Shown here: positions 24,001-37,650 of the stretch, one piece after another
How positions within the stretch are numbered: position 1 is the stretch's first letter
Layout: each line of letters begins with the position of its first letter
Assembly (NCBI RefSeq): GCF_021018895.1
Contig: NC_079369.1
Location: forward strand, 5,238,694 to 5,302,693
Origin: Seriola aureovittata
Taxonomy: Eukaryota; Chordata; Actinopteri; Carangiformes; Carangidae
Length of the DNA: 64,000 nucleotides
Reading direction: 5' to 3'
Translations under genes and position numbers: made by a program
Notes under the pieces: generated by a model
Database searches by the model: none
Told to the model about the DNA's origin: nothing
The model's input: only the letters and a program-made list of their open reading frames with translations

Positions 24001-24855
24001 TCACTATACTATGACGTTTTTTGACATTTTTTTGCCATGCTATACTATGATGTGTTTTGATATTTTTTTGCCATACTATAATATGACGTTTTTTGACATT
24101 TTTTAGCCTCACTATACTATGACGTTTATATGCCTTACTATACTATGAGGTTTTTTGCCATTTTTTTGCCTTACTATACTATGACGTTTTTTGACATTTT
24201 TTTGCCATACTATACTATTACGTTTTTTGACATTTTTTTGCCATACTTTACTATGACGTTTTTTGACATTTTTTTGCCTTACTATACTATGATATTTTTT
24301 GACATTTTTTTTTGCCTTACTATACTATGATGTTTTTTGACATTTTTCTTGCCTTACTATACTATGACGTTTTTTGACTTTTTTTTTGCCATACTATACT
24401 ATGACGTTTTTTGACATTTTTTTTGCCTTACTATACTATGACATTTATACGCCATACTATACTATGATGTTTTTTGACAATTTTTTTTGCCTTACTATAC
24501 TATGACAATTTTTGACATTTTTTCCTTACTATTCTATGACGTTTATACGCCTTACTATACTATGATGATTTTTGACATTTTCTTGCCAACCTATACTGTG
24601 ATGTTTTCTGACGTTTTTCTGCCATACTATACTGTGACGTTTGTTGCTTTGACTTACTATACTATGACGTTTATACGCCTTACTATACTATGATGTTTTT
24701 TGCCATTTTTTTGCCATACTATACTATGACGTTTTTTAGAATTCCGTGCCTTACTATACTATGACTTCTACGTGTTTCAATATACTCTGACATTTGTAAA
24801 GTTTACTTTGATAGGGTTAAAGTTACAGTTGAGGATAGTACAGTGGTTAGAAGTG
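24001..24855 (+). repeat. Higher-order repeat block, copy 1
   Basis: This roughly 855-bp stretch of array units, including the start of tRNA-like module 4, recurs at 27848-28702 at a constant offset of 3847 bp with few differences. Shared rare variants such as TTTTAGAATTCCGTGCC show common descent rather than simple unit similarity. Confidence 0.8.
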
Positions 24856-24918
24856 TTACCTTTCATTCCAAGGGTCGATGGTTCAAGTCCTGGTTAGGAA
24901 TATCTTGTGTGTATGACC
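24826..24918 (+). repeat. tRNA-like SINE module 4 in the array
   Basis: Essentially the same sequence as module 3, with matching flanks on both sides, 3633 bp further along. It marks a higher-order duplication. Confidence 0.75.
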
Positions 24919-27847
24919 TTTTTATGCCTTACTAAAATATTACGTTTTTTGACATTTTTTAGCCTTACAATACTATGATGTTTTTTGACATTTTTTTTGC
25001 CATACTATACCATGACGTTTGTTGACATTCTTTGCCTTACTATACTAAGACGTTTATACGCCTTACTATACAATGATGTTTTTTGCCATTTTTTTTGCCA
25101 TACTATACTATGACGTTTTATGACATTTTTTAGCCTTACTATACTATGACATTTTTTGACATTGTTTTGCCCTACTATACTATGATGTTTTTTGACATTT
25201 CCTGACTTACAATACGATGATGTTTTTTGACATTTTTTGCCATACTATACTATGATGTTTTTTGACATTTTTTTGCCATACTATACTATGACGTTTATAT
25301 GCCTGAATATACTATGATGTTTTTTGCCATTTTTTTGCCTTACTATACTATGACGTTTTTTGACATTTTTTAGCCTCACCATACTATGACATATATATGC
25401 CTTACTATACTATGATGTTTTTTGAATTTTTTTTGCCATGCTATACTATGAAGTTTTTTGACATTTTTTAGCCTTATTACACTGTGACGTTTTTTCAATT
25501 ATTTTGCCTTACTATACTATAACGTTTATACGCCTTACTATACTATGATGTATTTTTCCATTTTTTTTTGCCATACTATACTATACTATGACGTTTTTTG
25601 ACATGTTTTAGCCTTACAATAGTATAATGTTTTTTGACATTTTTTTGCCCCACTATTCTATGACGTTTATATGCCTTACTATACTATGATTTTTTTTAAC
25701 TTTTTTTTTTTGCGTTGCTATACTATGATGTTTTTTGACATTTTTTTGCCTTACTATACAATGACATTTATACGCCTTACTATAGTATGATGTCTTTTGA
25801 CATTTTTTTTGCCATACTATACTATGAAGTTTTTTGACATTTTTTTTGCCTTACTATACTATGACATTTATATGCCTTACCATCCTATGACGTTTCATGC
25901 CTTGTTATACTATGACGTTTTTTTCGAAATTTTTTTCGAAATTTTTTTGCCATACGACTATGACGTTTTTTGCCATTTTTTTGCCATACTATACTATGAC
26001 GTTTTTTGACATTTTTTAGCCTCACTATACTATGACGTTTTTTGACATTTTTTAGCCTCACTATACTATGACGTTTTTTGACATTTTTTAGCCTCACTAT
26101 ACTATGACGTTTATACGCCTTACTATACTATGATGATTTTTGACATTTTCTTGCCAACATATACTGTGATGTTTTCTGACTTTTTTTTGCCATACTATAC
26201 TGTGACGTTTGTTGCCATTTTTTTGACTTACTATACTATGACGTTTTTTGCCATTTTTTTTGCCTTACTATACTATGACGTTTTTTTACATTTTTTTTGC
26301 CTTACTATACTATGATGTTTTTTGACATTTTTTTTGCCTTACTATACTATGACGTTTTTTGACATTTCTTTTGCCATATTATACTATGACGTTTTTTGAC
26401 ATTTTTTTGCCATGCTATACTATGACGTGTTTTGATATTTTTTTGCCATACTATACTATGACGTTTTTTGACATTTTTTTTGCCATATTATAGTATGACG
26501 TTTTTTGACATTTTTTTCCCATGCTATACTATGACGTGTTTTGATATTTTTTTGCCATACTATACTATGACGTTTTTTGACATTTTTTAGCCTCACTATA
26601 CTATGACGTTTATATGCCTTACTATACTATGAGGTTGTTTGGCATTCTTTTTGCCTTACAATACTATGACGTTTTTTGAAATTTTTTTGCCATACTATAC
26701 TATGACGTTTTTTGACATTTTTTTTGCCTTACTATACTATGAGGTTTTTTGCCATTTTTTTTGCCTTACAATACTATGACGTTTTTTGAAATTTTTTTGC
26801 CATACTATACTATGACGTTTTTTGACATTTTTTTTGCCTTACTATACCATAATGTTTTTTGACTTTTTTTTTGCCTTACTATACTATGACGTTTTTTGAC
26901 ATTTTTTTTGCCATGCTATACTATGACGTGTTTTGATATTTTTTTGCCATACTATACTATGACGTTTTTTGACATTTTTTTTGCCTTACTATACCATAAT
27001 GTTTTTTGACTTTTTTTTTGCCTTACTATACTATGACGTTTTTTACATTTTTTTTGCCTTACTATACTATGAGGTTTTTTGACATTTTTTTGCCATACTA
27101 TACTATGACGTTTTTTGACATTTTTTTGCCTTACTATACTATGACGTTTTTTGAAATTTTTTTGCCATACGTTACTATGACGTTTTTTGACATTTTTTTG
27201 CCTTACTATACTATGACGTTTTTTGACATTTTTTTGCCATGCTATACTATGACGTGTTTTGATATTTTTTTGCCATACTATACTATGACGTTTTTTGACA
27301 TTTTTAGCCTCACTATACTATGACGTTTATATGCCTTACTATACTATGAGGTTTTTTGCCATTTTTTTTTCCTTACTATAATATGACGTTTTTTGCCATT
27401 TTTTTGCCATACTATACTATGACATTTATACGACATACTATACTATGATGTTTTTTGATAATTTTTTTTCCTTACTATACCATGACAATTTTTGACATTT
27501 TTTCCTTACTATTCTATGACGTTTATACGCCTTACTATACTATGATGATTTTTGACATTTTCTTGCCAAACTATACTGTGATGTTTTCTGACGTTTTTTT
27601 GCCATACTATACTATGACGTTTTTTGATATTTTTTTGCCATACTATACTATGACGTTTATATGCCTTACTATACTATGAGGTTTTTTGCCTTTTTTTTTG
27701 CCTTACTATACTATGACGCTTTTTGCCATTTTTTTGCCATACTATACTATGACATTTTTTGACTTTATTTTTGCCTTACTATACTATGACGTTTTTTGAC
27801 ATTTTTTTGCCATACTATACTATGACGTTTTTTGACATTTTTTTGCC

Positions 27848-28702
27848 TCACTATACTATGACGTTTTTTGACATTTTTTTGCCATGCTATACTATGATGT
27901 GTTTTGATATTTTTTTGCCATACTATACTATGACGTTTTTTGACATTTTTTAGCCTCACTATACTATGACGTTTATATGCCTTACTATACTATGAGGTTT
28001 TTTGCCATTTTTTTGCCTTACTATACTATGACGTTTTTTGACATTTTTTTGCCATACTATACTATTACGTTTTTTGACATTTTTTTGCCATACTTTACTA
28101 TGACGTTTTTTGACATTTTTTTGCCTTACTATACTATGACATCTTTTGACATTTTTTTTTGCCTTACTATACTATGATGTTTTTTGACATTTTTCTTGCC
28201 TTACTATACTATGACGTTTTTTGACTTTTTTTTTGCCATACTATACTATGACGTTTTTTGACATTTTTTTTGCCTTACTATACTATGACATTTATACGCC
28301 ATACTATACTATGATGTTTTTTGACAATTTTTTTTGCCTTACTATACTATGACAATTTTTGAAATTTTTTCCTTACTATTCTATGACGTTTATACGCCTT
28401 ACTATACTATGATGATTTTTGACATTTTCTTGACAACCTATACTGTGATGTTTTCTGACGTTTTTCTGCCATACTATACTGTGACGTTTGTTGCTTTGAC
28501 TTACTATACTATGACGTTTATACGCCTTACTATACTATGATGTTTTTTGCCATTTTTTTGCCATACTATACTATGACGTTTTTTAGAATTCCGTGCCTTA
28601 CTATACTATGACTTCCATGTGTTTCAACATACTCTGACATTTGTAAAGTTTACTTTGATATGGTTAAAATTACAGTTGAGGATAGTACAGTGGTTAGAAG
28701 TG
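27848..28702 (+). repeat. Higher-order repeat block, copy 2
   Basis: Counterpart of 24001-24855. The copy breaks off inside tRNA-like module 5, which shows that the duplication junction lies near 28702. Confidence 0.8.
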
Positions 28703-28706
28703 TTAC
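28673..28706 (+). repeat. tRNA-like SINE module 5, truncated
   Basis: Only the front part (CAGTTGAGGATAGTACAGTG, then GTTAGAAGTGTTA) remains before array units resume. It lies exactly 3847 bp after module 4. Confidence 0.7.
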
Positions 28707-28777
28707 AGTTACATTACTATACTATGACGTTTTTTTAAATTTCGTGCGTTACTCTACTATGACTTCTATGTGTTTCA

Positions 28778-28869
28778 CAGTTGAGGATAGTACAGTGGTT
28801 AGAAGTGTTCCTTTCATTCCAAGGGTCGATGGTTCAAGTCCTGGTTAGGAATATCTTGTGTGTATGACC
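28778..28869 (+). repeat. tRNA-like SINE module 6 in the array
   Basis: Complete module with B-box GGTTCAAGTCC, lacking one base in the GTGTT(A)CC region. It follows the truncated module 5 by about 70 bp. Confidence 0.75.
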
Positions 28870-29561
28870 TTTTTATGCCTTGCTAAAATATTAAGTTTTT
28901 TGACATTTTTTAGCCTTACGATACTATGATGTTTTTTGACATTTTTTTGCCATACTATACTATGATTTTTTTTGCCATTTTTTTTGCCATACTATACCAT
29001 GACGTTTGTTGACATTCTTTGCCTTACTATACTAAGACGTTTATACGCCTTACTATACAATGACGTTTTCTGACATTTTTTAAGCCTTACTATACTGACA
29101 TTTTTTGACATTTTTTTGCCCTACTATACTATCATGTTTTTTGACATTTCCTGACTTACAATACGATGATGTTTTTTGACATTTTTTGCCATACTATACT
29201 ATGATGTTTTTTGACATTTTTTTGCCATACTATACTATGACGTTTATATGCCTGAATATACTATGATGTTTTTGCCATTTTTTTGCCTTACTATACTATG
29301 ATGTTTTTTGACATTTTTTAGCCTTATTATACTGTGACGTTTTTTCAATTTTTTTGCCTTACTATACTATAACGTTTATACGCCTTATATACTATGATGT
29401 TTTTTGCCATTTTTTTGCCATACTATATTATGACGTTTTTTTAAATTTCGTGCCTTACTATACTATGACGTTCTTTGACATTTTTTTTGCCATAATATAC
29501 TATGACATTTTTTGACATTTTTTTGCCATACTATACTATACTATGACTTCTATGTGTTTCA

Positions 29562-29654
29562 CAGTTGAGGATAGTACAGTGGTTAGAAGTGTTACCTTTC
29601 ATTCCAAGGGTCAATGGTTCAAGTCCTGGTTAGGAATATCTTGTGTGTATGACC
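29562..29654 (+). repeat. tRNA-like SINE module 7 in the array
   Basis: Complete module with GGTTCAAGTCC B-box, preceded like module 6 by ACTTCTATGTGTTTCA, so 6 and 7 are copies of one parent block. Confidence 0.75.
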
Positions 29655-32600
29655 TTTTTATGCCTTGCTAAAATATTACGTTTATTGACATTTTTTAGCC
29701 TTACGATACTATGATGTTTTTTGACATTTTTTGCCATACTATACTATGACGTTTTCTGACATTTTTTAGCCTTACTATACTATGACATTTTTTGACATTT
29801 TTTTGCCCTACTATACTATGATGTTTTTTGACATTTCCTGACTTAAAATACGATGATGTTTTTTGACATTTTTTTGCCCTACTATACTATGACGTTTTTT
29901 GACATTTTTTAGCCTCACCATACTATGACATATATATGCCTTACTATACTATGATGTTTATTGAATTTTTTTTGCCATGCTATACTATGATGTTTTTTGA
30001 TTTTTTTTTGCCATACTATACTGTACTATGACGTTTATTGACATTTTTTAGCCTTACGATACTATGATGTTTTTTGACATTTTTTGCCATACTATACTAT
30101 GACGTTTTCTGACATTTTTTAGCCTTACTATACTATGACATTTTTTGACATTTTTTTGCCCTACTATACTATGATGTTTTTGACATTTCCTGACTTACAA
30201 TACGATGATCTTTTTTGCCATTTTTTTGCCATACTATACTATGACGTTTTTTGACATTTTTCAGCCTCACCATACTATGACATATATATATGCCTTACTA
30301 TACTATGATGTTTATTGAATTTTCTTTGCCATGCTATACTATGATGTTTTTTGATTTTTTTTTGCCATACTATACTATACTATGATGTTTATTGACATTT
30401 TTTAGCCTTACGATACTATGATTTTTTTTGCCATACTATACTATGATGTTTTTTGCCATTTTTTTGCCATACTATACTATGACGTTTTTTGACATTTTTT
30501 AGCCTCACCATACTATGACATATATATGCCTTACTATACTATGATGTTTTTTGAATTTTTTTTTCCATGCTATACTATGATGTTTTTTGATTTTTTTTGC
30601 CATACTATACTATACTATACTATGACGTTTTTTGACATTTTTTAGCCTTACAATAGTATAATGTTTTTTGACATTTTTTTGCCCCACTATTCTATGACGT
30701 TTATATGCCTTACTATACTATTACGTTTTTTGACATTTTTTTAACTTTTTTTTTTTGCGTTGCTATACTATGATGTTTTTTGACATTTTTTAGCCTCACC
30801 ATACTATGACATATATATATGCCTTACTATACTATGATGTTTTTTGACATTTTTTTGCCATACTATACTATGAAGTTTTTTGACATTTTTTTGCCTACTA
30901 TACTATGACGTTTATATGCCTTACTATACTATGACGTTTTTTGACATTTTTTAGCCTTATTATACTATGATGTTTTTTGACATTTTTTTGCCATACTATA
31001 TTATGACGTTTTTTGAATTTTTTTTGCCATACGACTATGACGTTTTTTGCCATTTTTTTGCCATACTATACTATGACGTTTTTTGACATTTTTTAGCCTC
31101 ACTATACTATGACGTTTTTTGACATTTTTTAGCCTCACTATACTATGACGTTTTTTGACATTTTTTAGCCTCACTATACTATGACGTTTATACGCCTTAC
31201 TATACTATGATGATTTTTGACATTTTCTTGCCAACATATACTGTGATATTTTCTGACTTTTTTTTGCCATACTATACTGTGACGTTTTTTGCCATTTTTT
31301 TGACTTACTATACTATGACGTTTATACGCCTTATTATACTATGATGTTTTTTCCCCTTTTTTTGCCTTACTATACTATGTCGTTTTTTGACATTTTTTGC
31401 CATACTATACTATGACGTTTTTTGACATTTTTTTTGCCTTACTATACTATGACGTTTTTTGACATTTTTTTTGCCATATTATACTATGACGTTTTTTGAC
31501 ATTTTTTTGCCATGCTATACTATGACGTGTTTTGATATTTTTTTGCCATACTATACTATGATGTTTTTTGACATTTTTTGCCATACTATACTATGACGTT
31601 TTCTGACATTTTTTAGCCTTACTATACTATGACATTTTTTGACATTTTTTTGCCCTACTATACTATGATGTTTTTGACATTTCCTGACTTACAATACGAT
31701 GATGTTTTTTGCCATTTTTTTGCCATACTATACTATGACGTTTTTTGACATTTTTCAGCCTCACCATACTATGACATATATATATGCCTTACTATACTAT
31801 GATGTTTATTGAATTTTTTTTGCCATGCTATACTATGATGTTTTTTTATTTTTTTTTGCCATACTATACTATACTATGATGTTTATTGACATTTTTTAGC
31901 CTTACGATACTATGATTTTTTTTGCCATACTATACTATGATGTTTTTTGCCATTTTTTTGCCATACTATACTATGACGTTCTTTGACATTTTTTTTGCCT
32001 TACTATACTATGACATTTATACGCCATACTATACTATGATGTTTTTTGACAATTTCTTTTGCCTTACTATACTATGACAATTTTTGACATTTTTTAGCCT
32101 CACCATACTATGACATATATATGCCTTACTATACTATGATGTTTATTGAATTTTTTTTGCCATGCTATACTATGATGTTTTTTGATTTTTTTTTGCCATA
32201 CTATACTATACTATGATGTTTATTGACATTTTTTAGCCTTACGATACTATGATGTTTTTTGCCATTTTTTTTGCCATACTATACTATGATGTTTTTTGCC
32301 ATTTTTTTGCCATACTATACTATGACGTTTTTTGACATTTTTTAGCCTCACCATACTATGACATATATATGCCTTACTATACTATGATGTTTTTTGAATT
32401 TTTTTTGCCATGCTATACTATGATGTTTTTTGATTTTTTTTGCCATACTATACTATACTATGACGTTTTTTGACATTTTTTAGCCTTACAATAGTATAAT
32501 GTTTTTTGACATTTTTTTGCCCCACTATTCTATGACGTTTATATGCCTTACTATACTATGACGTTTTTTGACATTTTTTTAGCTTACTATACTATGACGT

Positions 32601-35600
32601 TTATACGCCTTACTATACTATGATGTTTTTTGACATTTTTTTGCCATCATATACTGTGACGTTTTTTGACATTTTTTTTGCCATATTATACTATGACGTT
32701 TTTTGACATTTTTTTGCCATACTATACTATGATGTTTTTTGACATTTTTTGCCATACTATACTATGACGTTTTCTGACATTTTTTAGCCTTACTATACTA
32801 TGACATTTTTTGACATTTTTTTGCCCTACTATACTATGATGTTTTTGACATTTCCTGACTTACAATACGATGATCTTTTTTGCCATTTTTTTGCCATACT
32901 ATACTATGACGTTTTTTGACATTTTTCAGCCTCACCATACTATGACATATATATATGCCTTACTATACTATGATGTTTATTGAATTTTTTTTGCCATGCT
33001 ATACTATGATGTTTTTTGACAATTTTTTTTGCCATACTATACTATACTATACTATACTATACTATGATGTTTATTGACATTTTTTAGCCTTACGATACTA
33101 TGATTTTTTTTGCCATACTATACTATGATGTTTTTTGCCATTTTTTTGCCATACTATACTATGACGTTCTTTGACATTTTTTTTGCCTTACTATACTATG
33201 ACATTTATACGCCATACTATACTATGATGTTTTTTGACAATTTCTTTTGCCTTACTATACTATGACAATTTTTGACATTTTTTAGCCTCACCATACTATG
33301 ACATATATATGCCTTACTATACTATGATGTTTTTTGAATTTTTTTTGCCATGCTATACTATGATGTTTTTTGATTTTTTTTGCCATACTATACTATACTA
33401 TGACGTTTTTTGACATTTTTTAGCCTTACAATAGTATAATGTTTTTTGACATTTTTTTGCCCCACTATTCTATGACGTTTATATGCCTTACTATACTATG
33501 ACGTTTTTTGCCATTTTTTTGGCATACTATACTATGACGTTTATATGCCTTACTATACTATGATGTTTTTTGACATTTTTTTGGCATGCTATACTATGAC
33601 GTTTTTTGACATTTTTTTTGCCATATTATACTATGACGTTTTTTGACATTTTTTTGCCATGCTATACTATGACGTGTTTTGATATTTTTTTGCCAAACTA
33701 TACTATGACGTTTTTTGACATGTTTTAGCCTCACTATACTATGACCTTTTTTGACATTTTTTAGCCTCACTATACTATGACGTTTATACACCTTACTATA
33801 CTATTACGTTTTTTGACATTTTTTTACCTTACTATACTATGACGTTTATACGCCTTACTATACTATGATGATTTTTGACATTTTCTTGCCAACATATACT
33901 GTGATATTTTCTGACTTTTTTTTGCCATACTATACTGTGACGTTTGTTGCCATTTTTTTGACTTACTATACTATGACGTTTATACGCCTTATTATACTAT
34001 GATGTTTTTTCCCCTTTTTTTGCCTTACTATACTATGTCGTTTTTTGACATTTTTTGCCATACAATACTATGACGTTTTTTGACATTTTTTTTGCCTTAC
34101 TATACTATGACGTTCTTTGACATTTTTTTTGCCATATTATACTATGACGTTTTTTGACATTTTTTTGCCATGCTATACTATGACGTGTTTTGATATTTTT
34201 TTGCCATACTATACTATGATGTTTTTTGACATTTTTTAGCCTCACTATACTATGACCTTTTTTGACATTTTTTAGCCTCACTATACTATGATGTTTATAC
34301 GCCTTACTATACTATTATGTTTTTTGACATTTTTTTACCTTACTATACTATGACGTTTATACGCCTTACTATACTATGATGATTTTTGATATTTTCTTGC
34401 CAACATATACTGTGATGTTTTTTGACTTTTTTTTGCCATACTATACTGTGATGTTTGTTGCCATTTTTTTGCCCCACAATACTATGACGTTTATACGCCT
34501 TACTATACTATGATGTCTTTTGACATTTTTTTGCCATATTATACAATGACGTTTTTTGACATTTTTTTTACCTTACTATACTATGACGTTTTTTGACATT
34601 TTTTTGTCATACTATACTATGACGTTTTTTGACATTTTTTTTGCCTTACTATACTATGATGTATTTTGACATTTTTTTGCCATACTATACTATGACGTTT
34701 TTTGACATTTTTTTGCCTCACTATACTATGACGTTTATTCGCCTTACTATAATATGATGTATTTTGACATGTTTTCGCCATACTATACTATGACGTTTTT
34801 TGACATTTTTTAGCCTTACTATACTATGACGTTTTTTGAGCTTTTTTTGCCCCACTATACTATGACATTTATGCAATATACTATACTATGATGTTTTTTG
34901 CCATTTTTTCCCTCTCATTATACGATGACGTTTATACGCCTTACTATACTATGATGTTTCTTGCCATTTTTTTGTCATACTATACTATGATATTTTTTGC
35001 CTTACTATACTATGACGTTTATAAGCCTTACTATAATATGATGTATTTTTACATGTTTTTGCCAGACTATACTATGACGTTTTTTGACATTTTTTAGCCT
35101 TACTATACTATGACTTTAATACGCCATACTATACTATGACGTTTTTGGACATTTTTTTGCCCCACTTTACTATGACGTTTATACGCCTTACTATACTATG
35201 ATGTTTTTTGACATTTTTTTTTGCGTTGCTATACTATGATGTTTATATGCCTTACTATACTATGACATTTTTTGACAGTTTTTAGCCTCACCATACTATG
35301 ACATATATATGCCTTACTATACTATGATGTTTTTTGAATTTTTTTTGCCATGCTATACTATGAAGTTTTTTGACATTTGTTAGCCTTACTATACTATGAC
35401 ATTTATACACCTTACTCTACTATGACCTTTTTTGCTATTTTTTTGCCTTACTATACCATGAAGTTTTTTAAATTTCTTTTTGCCTTAATATAGTATGACT
35501 TATATACGCCTTAATATAATATGATGTTTTGTGCCTAATTGTATTATGAAATTTTTGGACATTTTTTTGACGTAGTATATTATGACGTTTTATGCCTTAC

Positions 35601-35915
35601 TATACTAACACTTTTTTGGCATTTTTATGACTTACTATACTATGATGTTTTGTGTCTTACTATACTATGACATTTTTTGGCATTTTTATGCCTTACTATA
35701 CTACTTACATTTTTTTTACATACTATATTATGACGTTTTATGACATCTTTATGTTTTACTGTAGTATGACGCTTTATACCTTACTATAATATAATTTTTT
35801 TCTGCATTTTTATGACTTACTATACTATGAAATTTTTTGACATTTTTATGACTTACTGTACTATGATGCTTTTTTGCATGTCTTGTTACACTATGACTTT
35901 TTATGTCTTACTATA

Positions 35916-36425
35916 CTAGATTGATTGAATAATAATAAGAATAAAAACAGTTATTAATAAACAAACAATAATGGATGGTCCACTTCTTTTGGCTGAGGTG
36001 TTGTATAGCCTGATAACATTGGGAACAAAAGATCTCCTGAACCTCTCTGTTCTGCAGCACAGTGAGATGAGACTTTTGCTGCTGTAGCTGCTTCTCAGTC
36101 CTGCCAGAATGTTGTGGAGAGGATGGTTGGTATTGTGTAAGATGGCTTCCATCTTAAATTGCATGTGTCTCTCCACAACAGTCCCGAGTGAGTCCAGACT
36201 CCTCCCAAGCACAGACCCAGCCTTTTTGACCAGCCTGACCAGTCTTTTTGTGTTCATGTTGGAAATGCTGCCGTCCCAGCAGACTGCAGCATGAAAGAGT
36301 ACACTGGCCACCACTGACTGATGAAACGTGCAGCATTTCACTACAGACGTCAAAGGACCTGAGCCTCCTGAGGAAAAAGAGCCGTCTGTTCACCACCTCA
36401 ATGTCCTTCCCTCGAATGTGACCTT
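35916..36425 (-). pseudogene. LINE fragment (reverse transcriptase C-terminus) inserted in the array
   Basis: On the minus strand, VNRRLFFLRRLRSFDV (near 36396) is followed after a frameshift by FHQSVVASVLFHAAVCWDGS, then KRLVRLVKKAGSVLG and FRRSFVPNVIRLYN. These match the C-terminal region of a fish non-LTR reverse transcriptase (Rex/CR1/L2 group, clade uncertain). The 3' end at about 35930 is AT-rich (TTTTTATTCTTATTATTATT). It is 5'-truncated, as is usual for LINE insertions, and array units continue on both sides, so it inserted into an existing array. Confidence 0.75.
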
Positions 36426-36896
36426 GTTATACTTTAACTTTTTAAGCGTTACTGCACTATGACGTTTTTATGCCTATACTATGACATTTTTCTGCGTTTC
36501 TATACTATGACATTTGTATGCCTTGTTACACCATGACTTTTTATGTCTCGCTATATTATGAATTTTTATGCCTTTTTATAGTATGCTTTTTTTTTGCCCT
36601 ACTATACCATCAATTTTTATGCCATAGTATATTATGACTTTTTATGCCTTTTTATAGTATGCCTTTTTTTGCCTTACTATACCATCAATTTTTATGCCAT
36701 AGTATATTATGACTTTTTTATACCTTATTATACTATGATGTTTTTATGCCTTACTGTACTATGACTTTTTATGCCTTAATATGTTATGACTTTTTATGCC
36801 TTACAATACTATGACCTCTTATGCCTTACTATACTATAACATGTTTTTGGCTTAACATACTATGACATGTTTCTGGCTACTATACTATGTCTTTTT

Positions 36897-37045
36897 ATGG
36901 GGTTCCATGATAGGGCACTGGTTAGAACTGGCATCCCACAGTTAGAAGGTTCTGGGTTCAAATCCTGGGCCTGGGGCTTTCTTTGTGGAGTTTTAATGTT
37001 CTCCCCATGCAAATTAGGGTAATTGGCAACGCTAATGCCTTATAT
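36897..37045 (+). repeat. SINE-like element near the right end of the array
   Basis: GGGCACTGGTTAGAACTGGC, then AGAAGGTTCTGGGTTCAAAT, then GGGGCTTTCTTTGTGGAGTT and GGGTAATTGGCAACGCTAAT. Same family as 19413-19745, with A-box-like and B-box-like (GGTTCAAATCC) blocks. Diverged array units flank it. Confidence 0.7.
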
Positions 37046-37650
37046 TTGTACTTTTATACCTTAAAATACTATGATGCTTTTATCCCTTACTATACTATGA
37101 CGTTTTTATGACTTCCTATACAATGACTTTATGACAAACCATAGTATGCCTTTTTATGACTTACCATAGTGTTGCCTTTTACGCCTCACTACACTATGAC
37201 TTTTTATGCCTTACCATACCATGACATTATGACAAAGTATACTATGATGTTTTTTTATACCTTACTATACTATGACTTTTTTGCCATACTATACTATTAC
37301 TTTTTATGTCTTTCTATTCTATGAGTTTTTATGTCTTAATATACTATGATGTTTTTTGCCTTAATATACTGTGACTTTTTTATGCCTCTCTATAATATCA
37401 CGTTTTTATGACTAACCATACTATGACTTTTTATGCCTTACTATACTGTGTATGTGCCTTAGTATAGTATGATTGTTTTGCCTTATTATACTATAACTTT
37501 TCTTGCCTCAATATACTTTGATGTTTTTATGCTTTATCATATTATGACTTTTATGCCTCATTATAATATGACGTTTTTATACCTTACTATACAATGATAT
37601 TTTCATGCCTTACTATACCATGACATTTTTATGCTTATACTATATTATAT

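Larger units (their letters stand above)
19305..37650 (+). repeat. About 18-kb AT-rich tandem-repeat (minisatellite/satellite) array
   Basis: Several hundred head-to-tail units, each with the core TATACTATGACG followed by TTTTTTGACA and a T-run ending in GCC. The common unit is about 36 bp. A second class of about 26 bp replaces the T-rich half with GTTTATACGCCT. Units at the outer edges (19305-20200 and 35500-37650) are shorter (about 24-26 bp around TTTTTATGCCTTACTATA) and much more diverged than the middle. The array is interrupted by SINE-like copies (19413-19745, 36897-37045), tRNA-like modules and a LINE fragment (35916-36425). Long T-runs make the strand strongly T-rich. Open frames inside are artefacts of the 36-bp period. 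Confidence 0.95.

Noticed and set aside
22457..35097. Many open frames with YYTMTFFDIF or KNVKKRHSIV repeats
   Set aside because: They follow from a 36-bp tandem unit being divisible by three. There is no start context, splice signal or family match.
19746..35915. Possible CRISPR array (regular repeats with spacers)
   Set aside because: There are no unique spacers. The whole unit repeats, and the genome is vertebrate.
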